DNA from: Allorhizobium borbori
Lineage (GTDB): Bacteria > Pseudomonadota > Alphaproteobacteria > Rhizobiales > Rhizobiaceae
NCBI RefSeq assembly: GCF_014196535.1
Contig: NZ_JACIDU010000003.1
Coordinates: forward strand, 62,001 to 126,000
Reading direction: 5' to 3'
Length of the DNA: 64,000 bases
The translations under genes were made by a program, and so were the position numbers. Below are positions 1 through 9,293 of the stretch, piece after piece (the first letter of the stretch is position 1; the number at the start of each line of letters is the position of its first letter). The notes below the pieces were generated by a model. It had not been told where the DNA came from. It saw nothing but the letters and a program-made list of their open reading frames with translations, and did no database searches.

Positions 1-269
1 AGAAAGGCCCTGGCGGAGGCTACGCCTTGTCCAAGCCGGCTTCCGATATTTACATCGGTCAGATCGTGCGCACGCTCGATGGTCCGCTGGCTCCCATCCG
101 CTGCGCTAGCCGCACAGCCTTCGAAGCCTGTGAAGACTGTTCCAACCCTGAGACCTGCGCCGTGCGGCTTTCGATGACCGAGGTGCGTGACGCCATGTCA
201 GCCGTCCTCGACCACATGACACTCGATCAGTTCATTCTGCAGGAAAAGGCTGGGGCCAATCGCGCCTGA
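1..269 (+). CDS. Rrf2-family transcriptional regulator, C-terminal part (5' end cut by window)
   Basis: The frame is open from position 3 and the start codon lies before the window. The first residues read KGPGGGYALSKPASDI, which is the wing of the Rrf2/IscR winged helix followed by the dimerisation helix (YIGQIVRTLDG). Four cysteines follow (CAS, ACEDC, ETCAVR). In this family such cysteines often bind an Fe-S cluster, so an iron-sulfur or redox-sensing repressor is plausible. The cysteine spacing does not look like RirA as I know it, so I give no symbol. The last codons abut a degenerate IS30-like transposase fragment on the other strand. The family call is firm; the sensed signal is unknown. 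Confidence 0.75.
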   Translation, partial: KGPGGGYALSKPASDIYIGQIVRTLDGPLAPIRCASRTAFEACEDCSNPETCAVRLSMTEVRDAMSAVLDHMTLDQFILQEKAGANRA

Positions 270-459
270 GTGATCGCCAAACTCGGGAAATTCGTGGTCG
301 TGGAATGTATTGCGCTTGATCTCGCAGTAGATTGTTGAACGACGACGCTCAAGCTGGCGGGTCATCTCGTTGATCGGTACCTTGCGGGCAACGAGGCGAT
401 AAAGCCGCTGTCGACCGGCGAGGGTCAGTTGTGGATAGCAGTGCGATATACCAAAACCG
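264..459 (-). pseudogene. IS30-family transposase N-terminal fragment (relic)
   Basis: Reading the minus strand downward from about 459 gives an open frame of about 65 codons. It contains QLTLAGRQRLYRLVARK, then NEMTRQLERRRSTIYCEIKR, then NTFHDHEFPEF. This matches the start of IS30-type transposases: an LT..ER..hYrL segment, then a helix-turn-helix ending in R.RSTIyREIkRN. Nothing of the DDE catalytic part follows, because the frame runs straight into the antisense of the Rrf2 gene end. No start codon or terminal inverted repeats are evident. This is what remains of an insertion sequence, not a working gene. Confidence 0.6.
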
Positions 460-687
460 CCAAAGTTAAGTCATTGAAATAATTTACATGTCTCACTTGA
501 ATATAGAATGTATCCGGCTACAAACAAATATCACATAAGATAGATTATGGAACACATGAGTGAGAAGGCTTGGGAGAAACTTTGCGCCCGCCGCTGCCAA
601 GTGTCGATAATTCAACGGTTTATTGTCCGCTTGGGTGTCCAAGGACACATTACCATGGGCTGGCATGACGGGTAAAATCTGGCCCGA
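460..687. other. AT-rich non-coding gap
   Basis: No credible gene was found. The stretch is clearly more AT-rich than its surroundings at 470-550. It holds a perfect palindrome, GTGTCC-AA-GGACAC, at 635-648, downstream of the MBL hydrolase gene. The palindrome has no T-run on either side, so it is not an obvious intrinsic terminator. Confidence 0.5.
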
Positions 688-1530
688 TTACGGCGCGGAC
701 GGATTGGCCTCAACCGTGAATACCAGCCCGTCATAAGCCGGCTCGACATGGGCCGGTGTCTCACCCATGACGGTCTCATAATCGAGCGGAATGTGCATAT
801 GCGTCAGCACGGCATGGCGAGGTTTCAGCCTGTCGATCCATTCCAGCGCTTCTTCCAGCGAAAAATGGCTGGGATGGCGTCGATATTGCAAGGCGTCGAT
901 TACCAGAAGATCGAGGCCTTGCAGCTTCGGCACGGTTTCATCCGGGTAAGCGGACACATCGCTGCAATAGGCCACGTCGCCGATGCGAAAACCCAGAGAA
1001 TGAATATCACCGTGCCTTTGTAGTAGCGGCATGAAGGTGATCGGGCCGCCCGCGCCTTCGATGGTCACGGGACTGTCCGGCGTCTCGATGATTTCCGGTT
1101 TCACGATGGGCGGGTAACTGCTGCCGGGCGGTGTTTCAAGGCAATATCCGAAACCGGCCCGGATGCGGTCCATCGTGAACGCATCCGCGTGGATCGGTAT
1201 GCGGCTGTGCTGCATCACGAAGTAGCCGCGCAGATCGTCCAGCCCGTGCAGATGGTCAGCATGGGCATGGGTATAGAGAACGGCATCGATGTGCTGCACG
1301 CCAGCAGAAATCATCTGCTCGCGGAAATCTGGCCCGGTATCGATGACGACTGTCGTCTTGCCGCCGCCTGGCGCGACCTGTTCCACCAGAAACGAGGCCC
1401 GGCTGCGGCGGTTTCGCGGATTGGACGGATCGCAGGCCCCCCAATCGCCGGTGATACGGGGAACACCGGGAGAAGACCCGCAGCCGAGCACAGTAAAGCG
1501 TCGCTGCCATGTCTTCCGTTCTTCCGTCAT
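688..1530 (-). CDS. MBL-fold metallo-hydrolase (PhnP-like)
   Basis: The 280-residue protein has the metallo-beta-lactamase signature THAHADHLHGLDD, with metal ligands at about H88, H90, D92 and H93. It starts with the FTVLGCGSSPGVPRITGDWGAC block that is characteristic of PhnP/phosphoribosyl cyclic phosphate phosphodiesterase relatives. Later metal-ligand candidates are H-G-D-I-H (about 193), CSD and LTHMH. The natural substrate is not shown by the sequence; a phosphodiester is likely from the family. It is the last gene of the leftward cluster, and its ATG overlaps the tatD stop by 4 bp, so translation is probably coupled. Confidence 0.8.
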   Translation of the reverse strand: MTEERKTWQRRFTVLGCGSSPGVPRITGDWGACDPSNPRNRRSRASFLVEQVAPGGGKTTVVIDTGPDFREQMISAGVQHIDAVLYTHAHADHLHGLDDLRGYFVMQHSRIPIHADAFTMDRIRAGFGYCLETPPGSSYPPIVKPEIIETPDSPVTIEGAGGPITFMPLLQRHGDIHSLGFRIGDVAYCSDVSAYPDETVPKLQGLDLLVIDALQYRRHPSHFSLEEALEWIDRLKPRHAVLTHMHIPLDYETVMGETPAHVEPAYDGLVFTVEANPSAP

Positions 1531-2315
1531 GCCACGACCTTCGGCATACGGGAGAAGACCCGAAAAGCATTTTCGGTGGTGATCCGCGCGATCTCCTCAT
1601 AGGAGACGCCCTTCACCTCTGCCAGCACCTCCGCCGTGTTCACGACGTAGGACGGTTCATTGCGTTTGCCGCGCCAGCGCTTCGGTGCCAGATAAGGCGC
1701 ATCGGTTTCGACCAGAAGCCGGTCGAGCGGCACGGTGGCTGCGATGTCGCGGAGTTCCGTCGATTTCGGGAAGGTCAGGATACCGGAAAAGGACACGTAA
1801 CCGCCGAGTTCGACACCTGTGTCAGCCAGCGCCTGGCCGGAGGAGAAGCAGTGCAGAATGAAGGGGAATGCCCCCTTCCCCGTCTCGTCCCGCAGGATAG
1901 CCGCCATGTCCTCATCCGCCGCGCGACTGTGGATGACGAGCGGAAGCTGCGTGCGGCGCGCGGCTTCGATGTGGCGCAGAAGCCCGGTCTTCTGGTCTTC
2001 CGGTGTCTGTGTATCATAGAAGTAATCGAGCCCGGCCTCGCCGATGGCGACGATCTTCGCGTGCTTTTTCGTCAGCGCCACGAGGTCGTCGGCGGTAATG
2101 TCGAGTTCCTCGTTGGCGTTATTCGGATGCGTACCGACCGAACAGAAGATATTCGGATATTTGTCGGTGATCGCCAGCAGCATGTCGAGCTTGCGGACGC
2201 GGGTGGAGATCGTCACCATCTGGCCGACGCCGGCCTCCATGGCGCGGGCAACTATTTCGTCGCGCTCGGCCTCGAAGTCGGCGAAATCCAGATGGCAGTG
2301 CGTATCGATCAGCAT
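1527..2315 (-). CDS. tatD: TatD-family deoxyribonuclease
   Basis: A 262-residue TIM-barrel metal hydrolase of the TatD family. Visible signatures are the N-terminal HxH (MLIDTHCHLDF), the glutamate motif AIGEAGLDYFYD, the VIHSRAADEDM block, and the C-terminal LLVETDAPYLAPKRWRGKRNEP. The family consists of cytoplasmic, metal-dependent 3'-5' DNases linked to DNA repair and quality control. The gene lies 11 bp downstream of metG and overlaps the MBL gene by 4 bp. The metG-tatD-MBL order is typical of Rhizobiales as I know it. Confidence 0.9.
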   Translation of the reverse strand: MLIDTHCHLDFADFEAERDEIVARAMEAGVGQMVTISTRVRKLDMLLAITDKYPNIFCSVGTHPNNANEELDITADDLVALTKKHAKIVAIGEAGLDYFYDTQTPEDQKTGLLRHIEAARRTQLPLVIHSRAADEDMAAILRDETGKGAFPFILHCFSSGQALADTGVELGGYVSFSGILTFPKSTELRDIAATVPLDRLLVETDAPYLAPKRWRGKRNEPSYVVNTAEVLAEVKGVSYEEIARITTENAFRVFSRMPKVVA

Positions 2316-2326
2316 GGAAACGGTCC

Positions 2327-3889
2327 TTACGCTTCCGGCGCCACGTAACGCGGGAAGACCGGCGTGGGGGCAGAAAGCGGAGTGCCGGGAACGAGACGAC
2401 CCGCGTCGCCCAGTGCCACGAAATCACGCTTGTCGGCCGGAGCCGCCACGAGATCGAGCAACTTGCCAGCGCTGGTCGGCATGATCGGTTGTGTCAGGAT
2501 GGCGATCTGGCGCACGACTTCCGCGGTTACGTAAAGCACGGTGGCCATGCGCGCCGGGTCGGTCTTCTTCAACGCCCAGGGCTCCTGACCGGCGAAATAG
2601 CGGTCCGTTTCGGAGACAACGGCGATGATGGCCGCCACGGCCTTGTGAATCTGCTGCGTGGCGAATTCCTCGCGGCATACGGTCAGCAGGCCGTCTACCG
2701 AGGCGAGCATGGCCTGATCGGCGTCCGTCAGTTCACCCGGCGTCGGGATCTGGCCGTCGCAGTTCTTGACGATCATCGACAGCGAACGGCTGGCGAGATT
2801 GCCGATGCCATTGGCGAGGTCGGCATTGATGCGGGTGGCGATCCCCTCTTCACTGTAGGAGCCGTCCTGGCCGAAGGAGACTTCGCGCAGGAAGAAGTAG
2901 CGCACCTGATCGAGGCCAAAATGGTTCACCAGATTGACGGGATCGACGACATTGCCGAGCGACTTTGACATCTTCTCGCCCTTGTTGAGCAGGAAGCCGT
3001 GGGCGAAAACGCGCTTGGGAAGCGGCAGACCGGCGCTCATCAGGAAGGCGGGCCAGTAAACGGCGTGGAAGCGGATGATATCCTTGCCGATGATGTGAAC
3101 ATCCGCCGGCCAGAACTTTGCCAGCGGGCCGTTGACGTCTTCCACATAGCCGGTGGCGGTGATGTAGTTGGTCAGTGCATCGACCCACACATACATGACA
3201 TGCGCCGGATCATCCGGAACCTTGATACCCCAGTCGAAGGTCGTGCGCGAGACCGACAGATCCTTGAGGCCACCCTTGACGAAGGAGAGGATTTCATTGC
3301 GGCGCTCGGTCGGGCCGATAAAATCTGGCTGATCCTCGTAAAGCTTCAGCAGGCGGTCTTCATAGGCGGACAGGCGGAAGAAATAGCTCTCTTCCTCCAC
3401 CCATTCCACCGGCGTGCCTTGGGGGCCGTAGCGCACGCCATCCGCGCGCAGCTCGGTTTCACCTTCCTGATAGAAGGCTTCATCGCGCACGGAATACCAG
3501 CCGGAATAGCTGTCCTTGTAGATATCGCCATTGGCCGCCATGCGGCGCCAGACTTCCTGAACCGTCCTGTGATGACGCTCCTGCGTGGTGCGGATGAAGT
3601 CATCGTTGGAAATGTTCAGAAGCTTCGCCATATCTTCGAAAGCGTCGGAGTTGCGCTTGGCAAGTTCCTGCGGTGTGATCCCTTCGGCGCGGGCCGTCTG
3701 CTGCATCTTCTGGCCGTGCTCATCCGTTCCCGTCAGGAAGAACACCGGACGACCGTCAAGCCGCTGGAAGCGCGCCATGGCATCGGTTGCGATCATTTCG
3801 TACGCATGGCCGATATGGGGCTTGCCATTGGGATAGGCAATCGCGGTGGTGATGTAGAACGGGGACTTGTCTGTCATGGCGGGCTTCAT
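2327..3889 (-). CDS. metG: Methionyl-tRNA synthetase
   Basis: This class I aminoacyl-tRNA synthetase (520 residues) charges tRNA-Met. The HIGH motif is PHIGH at residues 24-28, and KMSKS is at 306-310 ([12 protein letters not shown]). The WVDALTNY and RFHAVYWP blocks are typical of MetRS. The connecting domain shows no CxxC pairs, so it is the zinc-free type. The C-terminal dimerisation (EMAP/Trbp111-like) domain of the long MetRS forms is absent. The first ATG is used here; ATG at codon 5 is an alternative, and neither has a strong Shine-Dalgarno sequence. The gene sits between holB and tatD in the leftward operon. Confidence 0.95.
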   Translation of the reverse strand: MKPAMTDKSPFYITTAIAYPNGKPHIGHAYEMIATDAMARFQRLDGRPVFFLTGTDEHGQKMQQTARAEGITPQELAKRNSDAFEDMAKLLNISNDDFIRTTQERHHRTVQEVWRRMAANGDIYKDSYSGWYSVRDEAFYQEGETELRADGVRYGPQGTPVEWVEEESYFFRLSAYEDRLLKLYEDQPDFIGPTERRNEILSFVKGGLKDLSVSRTTFDWGIKVPDDPAHVMYVWVDALTNYITATGYVEDVNGPLAKFWPADVHIIGKDIIRFHAVYWPAFLMSAGLPLPKRVFAHGFLLNKGEKMSKSLGNVVDPVNLVNHFGLDQVRYFFLREVSFGQDGSYSEEGIATRINADLANGIGNLASRSLSMIVKNCDGQIPTPGELTDADQAMLASVDGLLTVCREEFATQQIHKAVAAIIAVVSETDRYFAGQEPWALKKTDPARMATVLYVTAEVVRQIAILTQPIMPTSAGKLLDLVAAPADKRDFVALGDAGRLVPGTPLSAPTPVFPRYVAPEA

Positions 3890-3980
3890 CCGATGTATCT
3901 TTCAACATGCCGCTCTTACTCCAACTGGGTCTTGAGTGGAACAGCAAGTTTACCGGAAAAGCCGATTTACGGGTCGAGGA

Positions 3981-5009
3981 TCAACCCAGAGCCTTCACAT
4001 CTTCCAGAAGCGATATGATGGTCTGCTTGCGGTCGAGATTGTAGGCCTGCGAGACCCGCAGCCGTTCCTGAATGTCGGCGGCAAGGCGGGCCTGCCGGTC
4101 GGCGGCATCGAGATCGCCGGAAAGCGCGAGCGCCCTCGCCCGCAGCATGACGGTGTTTTCCAGATGCCCGGTGAAGAAGCCGTGGATGACGTCGTTATCC
4201 TTGGAAGACAGCACATCCGCCAGCTTGTGCATGGCCTTGCGTGCGGACGGACCGGAGGCCGCCAGCACTCCTGAGAGTGCTTCAGCAATGTCCATGCCGC
4301 CATAGTTGATGAGCTTGAGCGCTTCCGAAACGCTGCCGCCCGCCTTTTCCAGCAAAGCCTCGGCATTTGCACCGGGATCGACCCTCAGCGCCGCGAGTGC
4401 CTTTTTCAGATCAGCCGTGCCCAGCGCCTCGAGCCTGAGCGGCAGGCAGCGCGAGCGAATGGTCGCCAGAAGCCGGCCTGGCGCATGGCTGAGCACGAGG
4501 AACATGGCCCTTTTCGGCGGCTCCTCAAGTATCTTCAGGATGGCGTTTGCGGCATTGCGGTTCAGATCATCAGCAGGATCGATGATGACGATGCGCCAGT
4601 TGCCGGTGCCGGAGGTCTGGGCGAAGAAGTGCCCTGCCCGGCGCACTTCGTCCACCGTGATCGCCGCCTTCACCCGGCCTGTCTTTTCGTCGACCGGTCG
4701 GGTCAGATGCAGCAGGTTATGGGAGGCGCCTGACGCAATCTGACGGCTGATGACGGATTGCGGATCGGGGTCGGCAATCGCATCCGGTGCGGTGGCCGGG
4801 TCTGGATGGGAGAGAACATGGTTGGCGAAGCGGAAGGCGAGTGTGGCCTTGCCGATCCCCTCCGGTCCCTCCATCAGGATGGCGTGGTGACCTTTGCCTG
4901 ATCGATAGGATTGCGCCAGAAATGCCTGCGCCTCGGCATGGCCGAAAAGCCGTGTGTTTTCCGAGGGATGGATGGCCCCGTCGAGAACATCGTGCCGCTC
5001 GTTGCTCAT
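3981..5009 (-). CDS. holB: DNA polymerase III delta-prime subunit
   Basis: A 342-residue AAA+ clamp-loader subunit. The P-loop is [15 protein letters not shown], with Ala where a Ser/Thr is usual. Sensor and arginine-region motifs appear as [19 protein letters not shown] and the SRC motif [10 protein letters not shown]. The CxxC zinc module of the E. coli protein is not visible. With the tau/gamma and delta subunits it loads the beta clamp. The gene overlaps tmk by 4 bp (ATGA), the common tmk-holB coupling, and lies 91 bp upstream of metG. Confidence 0.9.
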   Translation of the reverse strand: MSNERHDVLDGAIHPSENTRLFGHAEAQAFLAQSYRSGKGHHAILMEGPEGIGKATLAFRFANHVLSHPDPATAPDAIADPDPQSVISRQIASGASHNLLHLTRPVDEKTGRVKAAITVDEVRRAGHFFAQTSGTGNWRIVIIDPADDLNRNAANAILKILEEPPKRAMFLVLSHAPGRLLATIRSRCLPLRLEALGTADLKKALAALRVDPGANAEALLEKAGGSVSEALKLINYGGMDIAEALSGVLAASGPSARKAMHKLADVLSSKDNDVIHGFFTGHLENTVMLRARALALSGDLDAADRQARLAADIQERLRVSQAYNLDRKQTIISLLEDVKALG

Positions 5010-5695
5010 ACCGTGCCTTCCGTTTCGCCACCCGCGGGCGCGATCCCTGCAAGGCGCGGCGCCACCACGGCCATGATGTCATTGGCGATGGTTGCCACGT
5101 CGCGGGTCGCGTCGATGACCTTGCAGCGGTTCGGCTCGCGGCGGGCAATGTCGAGAAAGCCCTGCCGGCGTGCTTCGTGAACGGCGATGTTTTCCTTCTC
5201 GTAGCGATCCGGCTCTCCACCGGTGCCGGTGGCTTCGGCGCGCTGGCGCGCGCGCGCCAGGCCGGCGGCCGCCGGAATATCGAGGATGATGGTGAGATCC
5301 GGCGGTGTGTCGTCGATCGCCACCCGTTCCAATCGCGTCAGGAAATCAGGACTGAGATCGCCAGAGCCGCCCTGATAGACGCGCGAGGAATCCATGAAGC
5401 GATCGCACAGGACGACGGCGCCACGCTCCAGCGCGGGCCGGATGACTTCGCGAACATGGTCGTTGCGCGCTGCTGCGAAGAGCAGGGCTTCCATGCCCGT
5501 CCCAAAGCCTTCCACGGCGCCGGACAGCAGGACGTGGCGAACCGCTTCCGCACCGGCGGAACCGCCGGGCTCCCGCGTTACCAGCACATCGAAGCCGCGC
5601 CGCGTCAGTTTGTCGGCGAGGTGACGGATCTGCGTGGACTTGCCAGCCCCCTCCCCACCTTCAAAACTGATGAACAAACCTCTGATTTCAGCCAA
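5006..5695 (-). CDS. tmk: Thymidylate kinase
   Basis: The 229-residue protein phosphorylates dTMP to dTDP. It has the P-loop [12 protein letters not shown] near the N-terminus, the DR motif in [14 protein letters not shown] that contacts dTMP, and an Arg-rich lid segment ([16 protein letters not shown]). The length is normal. Translation is coupled to holB by a 4-bp overlap. A 90-bp gap separates it from the dac gene upstream. Confidence 0.93.
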   Translation of the reverse strand: MAEIRGLFISFEGGEGAGKSTQIRHLADKLTRRGFDVLVTREPGGSAGAEAVRHVLLSGAVEGFGTGMEALLFAAARNDHVREVIRPALERGAVVLCDRFMDSSRVYQGGSGDLSPDFLTRLERVAIDDTPPDLTIILDIPAAAGLARARQRAEATGTGGEPDRYEKENIAVHEARRQGFLDIARREPNRCKVIDATRDVATIANDIMAVVAPRLAGIAPAGGETEGTV

Positions 5696-5785
5696 GACGC
5701 TTTCCTGTCAGTCCGGGAATCCCATGCGGTGCCACCGCTCAGCGCATTTCATAGAGCAATGACGCCGGCAATGAAACATCGGCTT

Positions 5786-6955
5786 TCACAGCCATGAGAA
5801 AAGGAGTGACCAGACCGCGTCCTTCGCCCGACTGGCAAGCCCCCCCTCGCCCACGGCTTCGGAAGTGTAGACCGGCGCTTCCTGAAGAACAGCGTCCCCG
5901 ATCATGATCCTGATGCGACCGACCTCCTGATCCCTGTTAATGGGCGCGCGGATCGGTCCGCGATAGACAACTTGCGCGGAAAGACGGCCCAGATCGCCGG
6001 TCGGTGCGTAGACCCGTACATCCTCTCGGGGCGCCAGGGCCACCTTTTCTGCCGCGCCGCCGTAGACCACGGCCTGTCCGACGACATTGCCGGCGCCATA
6101 CACCGTAAGCGAGGTGAAGCCATTGAAACCCCACTCCAGGAGACGGGCTGCTTCGTCCTGCCGCTCCTTCTCGCTGGCAAGCCCGCTCATGGCGAGGTAA
6201 AGGCGTGTGTCGCCCCGCATGGCAGTGGCCATGAGGCTGAACCCCGCCCCTTCAGCAAACCCCGCCGCGAAACCATCGACGCCCGCGATCGTGCCGAGAA
6301 GCGGGTTCTTGTTGCGCTGGCGAATGCGGTTCCATTCGAAATCGGCCTGGGTATAGAGCGGCAGCACCTGCGGATATGCGGTGCGCATATGTCTGGCCAG
6401 CCTCACCATATCGATGGCGGTCATGCTGCTCTCTGCCGGCGGCAGGCCAGTGGAATTGCCGAAGCGTGATCCTGACAGACCGAGCGTATTCGCCCGCTCG
6501 TTCATGCGTGTGACGAATGCCGGCTCCGAGCCTGCCAGACCTTCCGCCAGAACGATGCAGCCATCATTGGCATTTTGCACGATGACGCCGCTCAACAAAT
6601 CCCTGACAGTGATGTTGCTGCGCAGGGCTGCAAACATGGTGGTGGTACGGGAAGGTGCGCCGCCGGTACGCCAGGCGAATTCCGTGACCGGATAAGTGGT
6701 ATCGAGACTTATTTCGCTTCTGGAAAGGGCATCGAGGACGGTTTCCACCGTCATCATCTTGGCAATAGAGCCCGGCGCGAAAGGCTCATCGGGCTTGCGG
6801 GAAAGAAGGACTGTGCCTGTGGCCTCCTCGACCATCAGCACGCGCGGTGCTTTCACATCCGCCAGCAGAACAGGATTGTTCTGGGCCCATGCACCGTGAT
6901 TTGCCAAGGCCGTACAAGCGGCCCAGACCAGAAAAAGCGCTTGCCGGGTCTTCAT
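5786..6955 (-). CDS. D-alanyl-D-alanine carboxypeptidase homologue (PBP5/6 family) with degenerate motifs
   Basis: A 389-residue secreted protein with a Sec signal peptide ending near AWAQ. It has the S11 peptidase fold followed by a C-terminal PBP5-type domain and an amphipathic tail (VWSLLFSWL) that would anchor it to the membrane. The nucleophile motif SxxK is present (PGSIAKMMT). The second motif, normally SxN, reads NAN (VQNANDGC). The third, normally KTG, reads AAG (GVDGFAAGF). I checked both against the codons. The fold is kept but carboxypeptidase activity is doubtful; it may be a structural or regulatory pseudoenzyme. It lies between rlpA and tmk, 27 bp after rlpA. Confidence 0.85.
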   Translation of the reverse strand: MKTRQALFLVWAACTALANHGAWAQNNPVLLADVKAPRVLMVEEATGTVLLSRKPDEPFAPGSIAKMMTVETVLDALSRSEISLDTTYPVTEFAWRTGGAPSRTTTMFAALRSNITVRDLLSGVIVQNANDGCIVLAEGLAGSEPAFVTRMNERANTLGLSGSRFGNSTGLPPAESSMTAIDMVRLARHMRTAYPQVLPLYTQADFEWNRIRQRNKNPLLGTIAGVDGFAAGFAEGAGFSLMATAMRGDTRLYLAMSGLASEKERQDEAARLLEWGFNGFTSLTVYGAGNVVGQAVVYGGAAEKVALAPREDVRVYAPTGDLGRLSAQVVYRGPIRAPINRDQEVGRIRIMIGDAVLQEAPVYTSEAVGEGGLASRAKDAVWSLLFSWL

Positions 6956-6982
6956 GCAAGCCCTTTCCTCAAACTGAAGATG

Positions 6983-8137
6983 TCAGCGACTGATCGGGGC
7001 GGCCCCGGTGGTCCAGACGAGCGCCACATTCGGCTTTGACGGCGAGACGGCCGTCATCGGGGCCTGCTGGTGTGCGACGGGCTTGGCAGCAGCGGGTGCG
7101 CGCGGCACAACCTGCATGACAGGCGCTGCGGCAGCGACCGGAACCGGTGCGGGTGCGACGCGCGGGGCAGCCTGCACCGGCGCAGCGGCGCGAACGGTGG
7201 CAGGAGCAACGCTTGCCATCGGACGCGAGGCCGGCAGCGGAACGGCCGACGCCGTCGCCGCATGTTTGGCGTTGGCGTTCGCCGATGCCGCCTCTGCGGC
7301 AGCAGTGGATGCGGACATCATGGCAAAGGCGGAAGGACGCGTATTGCCACCGCTGGGCGTCGATCCGGACAGGCTCGTCTGCATGGAACCGGACGTCTGG
7401 TAGGATTCCATGCGGCGCATCGGCGACGACGATCCCATGCGTTCGTTGGAAGCGACCATGACGCCGGTAGCGATCTGGCCTTCCGGTGCGATGGACGGCA
7501 GGCGATCACCCTTGCGAACGTAGGAGGCCATCAGATACGGCATATCGTGGCCATCGAGCGGTGCGCGACCGACATATTGCACGTTGACGCGGCCCGTGCC
7601 GGTGCGCTGGAAATCCAGAAGCTCCGCGGCCTTGTTCGAGACGTCTATGATACGACCAGGGTGATAGGGGCCGCGGTCATTCACGCGCACGACGACCGAA
7701 GAACCGGTATCGAGATTGGTGACGCGGGCATAGCTCGGCAGCGGAAAGGTCGGATGTGCGGCGGAAAGGTGCAACTGATCATAGACTTCACCGTTGGCCG
7801 TCAGGCGACCATGGAAAGCCGATCCATACCACGAGGCGAGGCCAGTCTTGTTATAACCCTGCTCTTCCTTGGGAACGTAGGTCTTGCCCTTCACCTGATA
7901 GGGCTGGCCCAGCATGTAGCGACCGCCGCCCTTGGGAATATTCTTGCCATCAGCGACGCGCGGGCTGGCTTTGACGCCATATTCCTTCTCCGAGAAATAT
8001 TCCTTGCTGCGTGCCTGCTGTTTCTTGGGCTCCATCTTCTGGGTCGTCGCGCAAGATGCCATGCTGAGACAAACCATAGGAAGGACAATCCACGAAAAGC
8101 CCTTCGCCAGCTTATGTCCTGCATTCTTCTTGCTCAT
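6983..8137 (-). CDS. rlpA: RlpA-like septal ring lipoprotein (lytic transglycosylase family)
   Basis: The double-psi beta-barrel domain is clear: GLASWYGSAFHGRLTANGE, then HPTFPLPSYARVTN, then VVRVNDRGPYHPGRIIDVS. I start at ATG 8137, giving 384 residues, because this places a lipoprotein signal at the N-terminus (hydrophobic run, then MASC lipobox). The upstream ATGs at 8149 and 8236 would bury it. The C-terminal 150 residues are Ala/Pro/Val-rich and low-complexity, and no SPOR domain is recognisable, unlike E. coli RlpA. Family members cleave naked glycan strands at the septum. It heads the leftward cluster. Confidence 0.85.
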   Translation of the reverse strand: MSKKNAGHKLAKGFSWIVLPMVCLSMASCATTQKMEPKKQQARSKEYFSEKEYGVKASPRVADGKNIPKGGGRYMLGQPYQVKGKTYVPKEEQGYNKTGLASWYGSAFHGRLTANGEVYDQLHLSAAHPTFPLPSYARVTNLDTGSSVVVRVNDRGPYHPGRIIDVSNKAAELLDFQRTGTGRVNVQYVGRAPLDGHDMPYLMASYVRKGDRLPSIAPEGQIATGVMVASNERMGSSSPMRRMESYQTSGSMQTSLSGSTPSGGNTRPSAFAMMSASTAAAEAASANANAKHAATASAVPLPASRPMASVAPATVRAAAPVQAAPRVAPAPVPVAAAAPVMQVVPRAPAAAKPVAHQQAPMTAVSPSKPNVALVWTTGAAPISR

Positions 8138-8439
8138 CTTGTCCCACATCCTGTCATGGCCGGTCAAAACAACGAAATACGAAACCGGTCCGCCCCTCAC
8201 CTCACGCTTCATGTCCGCGAGGATCGACAACTCCACAATTCATATCAGATGATGGCAAAAATGGGAGGCGCCAATCAATAACGTTAAAATTCAATGTATT
8301 ATGGTTAATGGATCGTAAAGTCCTTGCCTGTTTGCAGGCTCCCGCCGGCCGGCGCCGCCCGGACGCGGCTATTAATTCGCCACGAAACAGGGCAGCACTC
8401 TTGCCAATGACGCGGCCTTTAGGCCATAAGGCGGCAATC

Positions 8440-8529
8440 GGAAGAGTGGCCGAGCGGTTTAAGGCACCGGTCTTGAAAACCGGCGTAGGCGCGAGTCTAC
8501 CGTGGGTTCGAATCCCACCTCTTCCGCCA
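8440..8529 (+). tRNA. tRNA-Ser(TGA)
   Basis: This 90-nt tRNA folds with acceptor stem GGAAGAG/CTCTTCC, a serine-type long variable arm, T-loop GTTCGAATC and encoded CCA. The anticodon loop CTTGAAA gives anticodon TGA at about 8474-8476. A perfect 14-bp palindrome (ATTTTGGCCAAAAT, 8529-8542) starts at the last base of the tRNA. No phage or island lies next to this tRNA. Confidence 0.97.
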
Positions 8530-8679
8530 TTTTGGCCAAAATGGCCAATTCCGAGAACGGATTGGTGCCGATTGCCGCCGATTTCCCTCCGTACTTCTCT
8601 TCTCGGGAGCCTGAAGTGCCGTCGCCCCGACCGCAATGCCACTGACTATGGCGCAAAGGCTTTGCTCGCCATGCAATGA

Positions 8680-9288
8680 CTACAGAACAAGCTCGGCAAC
8701 AGCGTCCTGCGCTTTCGACACCGCATCGGGCGCCAAGGCCGGGATATTCATCCCCTGCGCACGAACGGTCTGCACGTCCGTAACGCCTATGAACCCGAGG
8801 ATCTGGCGCAGGTAAGGCTCGACGTAATCCCACGACTGCCACGGGCCGTCCGTGAACACGCCACCCGACGCGAGCACCAGGATCGCCCTCTTGTGCTTCG
8901 CGAGCCCGAACACCCCACCTTCGGCATACTGGAATGTCCGGCCTGGTCGGATGACCAGATCGATCCAGGCTTTGAGTGCTGATGGAATGCCGAAGTTCCA
9001 CATCGGTGTCGCGATCACCAGAAGATCGGAGGCCAACAACTCGTCAGTCAATGTGTCGGACAGGCGTACGGCCTCTTGTAATCGCGCTGCCTCGTCCGGG
9101 TCCTTCGTAGAGATGGCCCGGAGCGTGGTCCCATCCAGATGCGGCAGGCACTCGGTTGCGATATCGCGGCGCACGAGTTTTGCCGATGGGTAAAGATCGA
9201 CAAGGCGCGCGGCCAGTGTGTCGGCCACGGCCCGGCTTGCCGAGTCCCGTCCCCTTGGGCTGACTTCGATCATGAGAATCTGCTTCAT
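8680..9288 (-). CDS. azoR: FMN-dependent NADH-azoreductase
   Basis: A flavodoxin-fold quinone/azo reductase of 202 residues. The start is taken at the ATG giving MKQILMIEVSPRGRDSASR; the in-frame extension upstream lies over the neighbouring gene. Typical AzoR blocks are the N-terminal SPRG..S.S.. phosphate-binding loop, the ATPMWNFGIPSALKAWIDLVIRPGRTFQY segment (P-M-W-N-F-G-I-P) and LVLASGGVF. The enzyme reduces quinones or azo compounds with NAD(P)H through FMN. It lies 5 bp after the NTF2-like gene and is divergent from an HxlR regulator, a common arrangement for quinone/electrophile-responsive control. Confidence 0.88.
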   Translation of the reverse strand: MKQILMIEVSPRGRDSASRAVADTLAARLVDLYPSAKLVRRDIATECLPHLDGTTLRAISTKDPDEAARLQEAVRLSDTLTDELLASDLLVIATPMWNFGIPSALKAWIDLVIRPGRTFQYAEGGVFGLAKHKRAILVLASGGVFTDGPWQSWDYVEPYLRQILGFIGVTDVQTVRAQGMNIPALAPDAVSKAQDAVAELVL

Positions 9289-9293
9289 GGCGA

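Noticed and set aside
635-648. GTGTCCAAGGACAC palindrome as terminator of the MBL gene
   Set aside because: No T-run follows the hairpin on the minus strand.
547-675. 42-codon plus-strand frame in the AT-rich gap
   Set aside because: No ribosome site, no family resemblance and unusual composition; likely chance.
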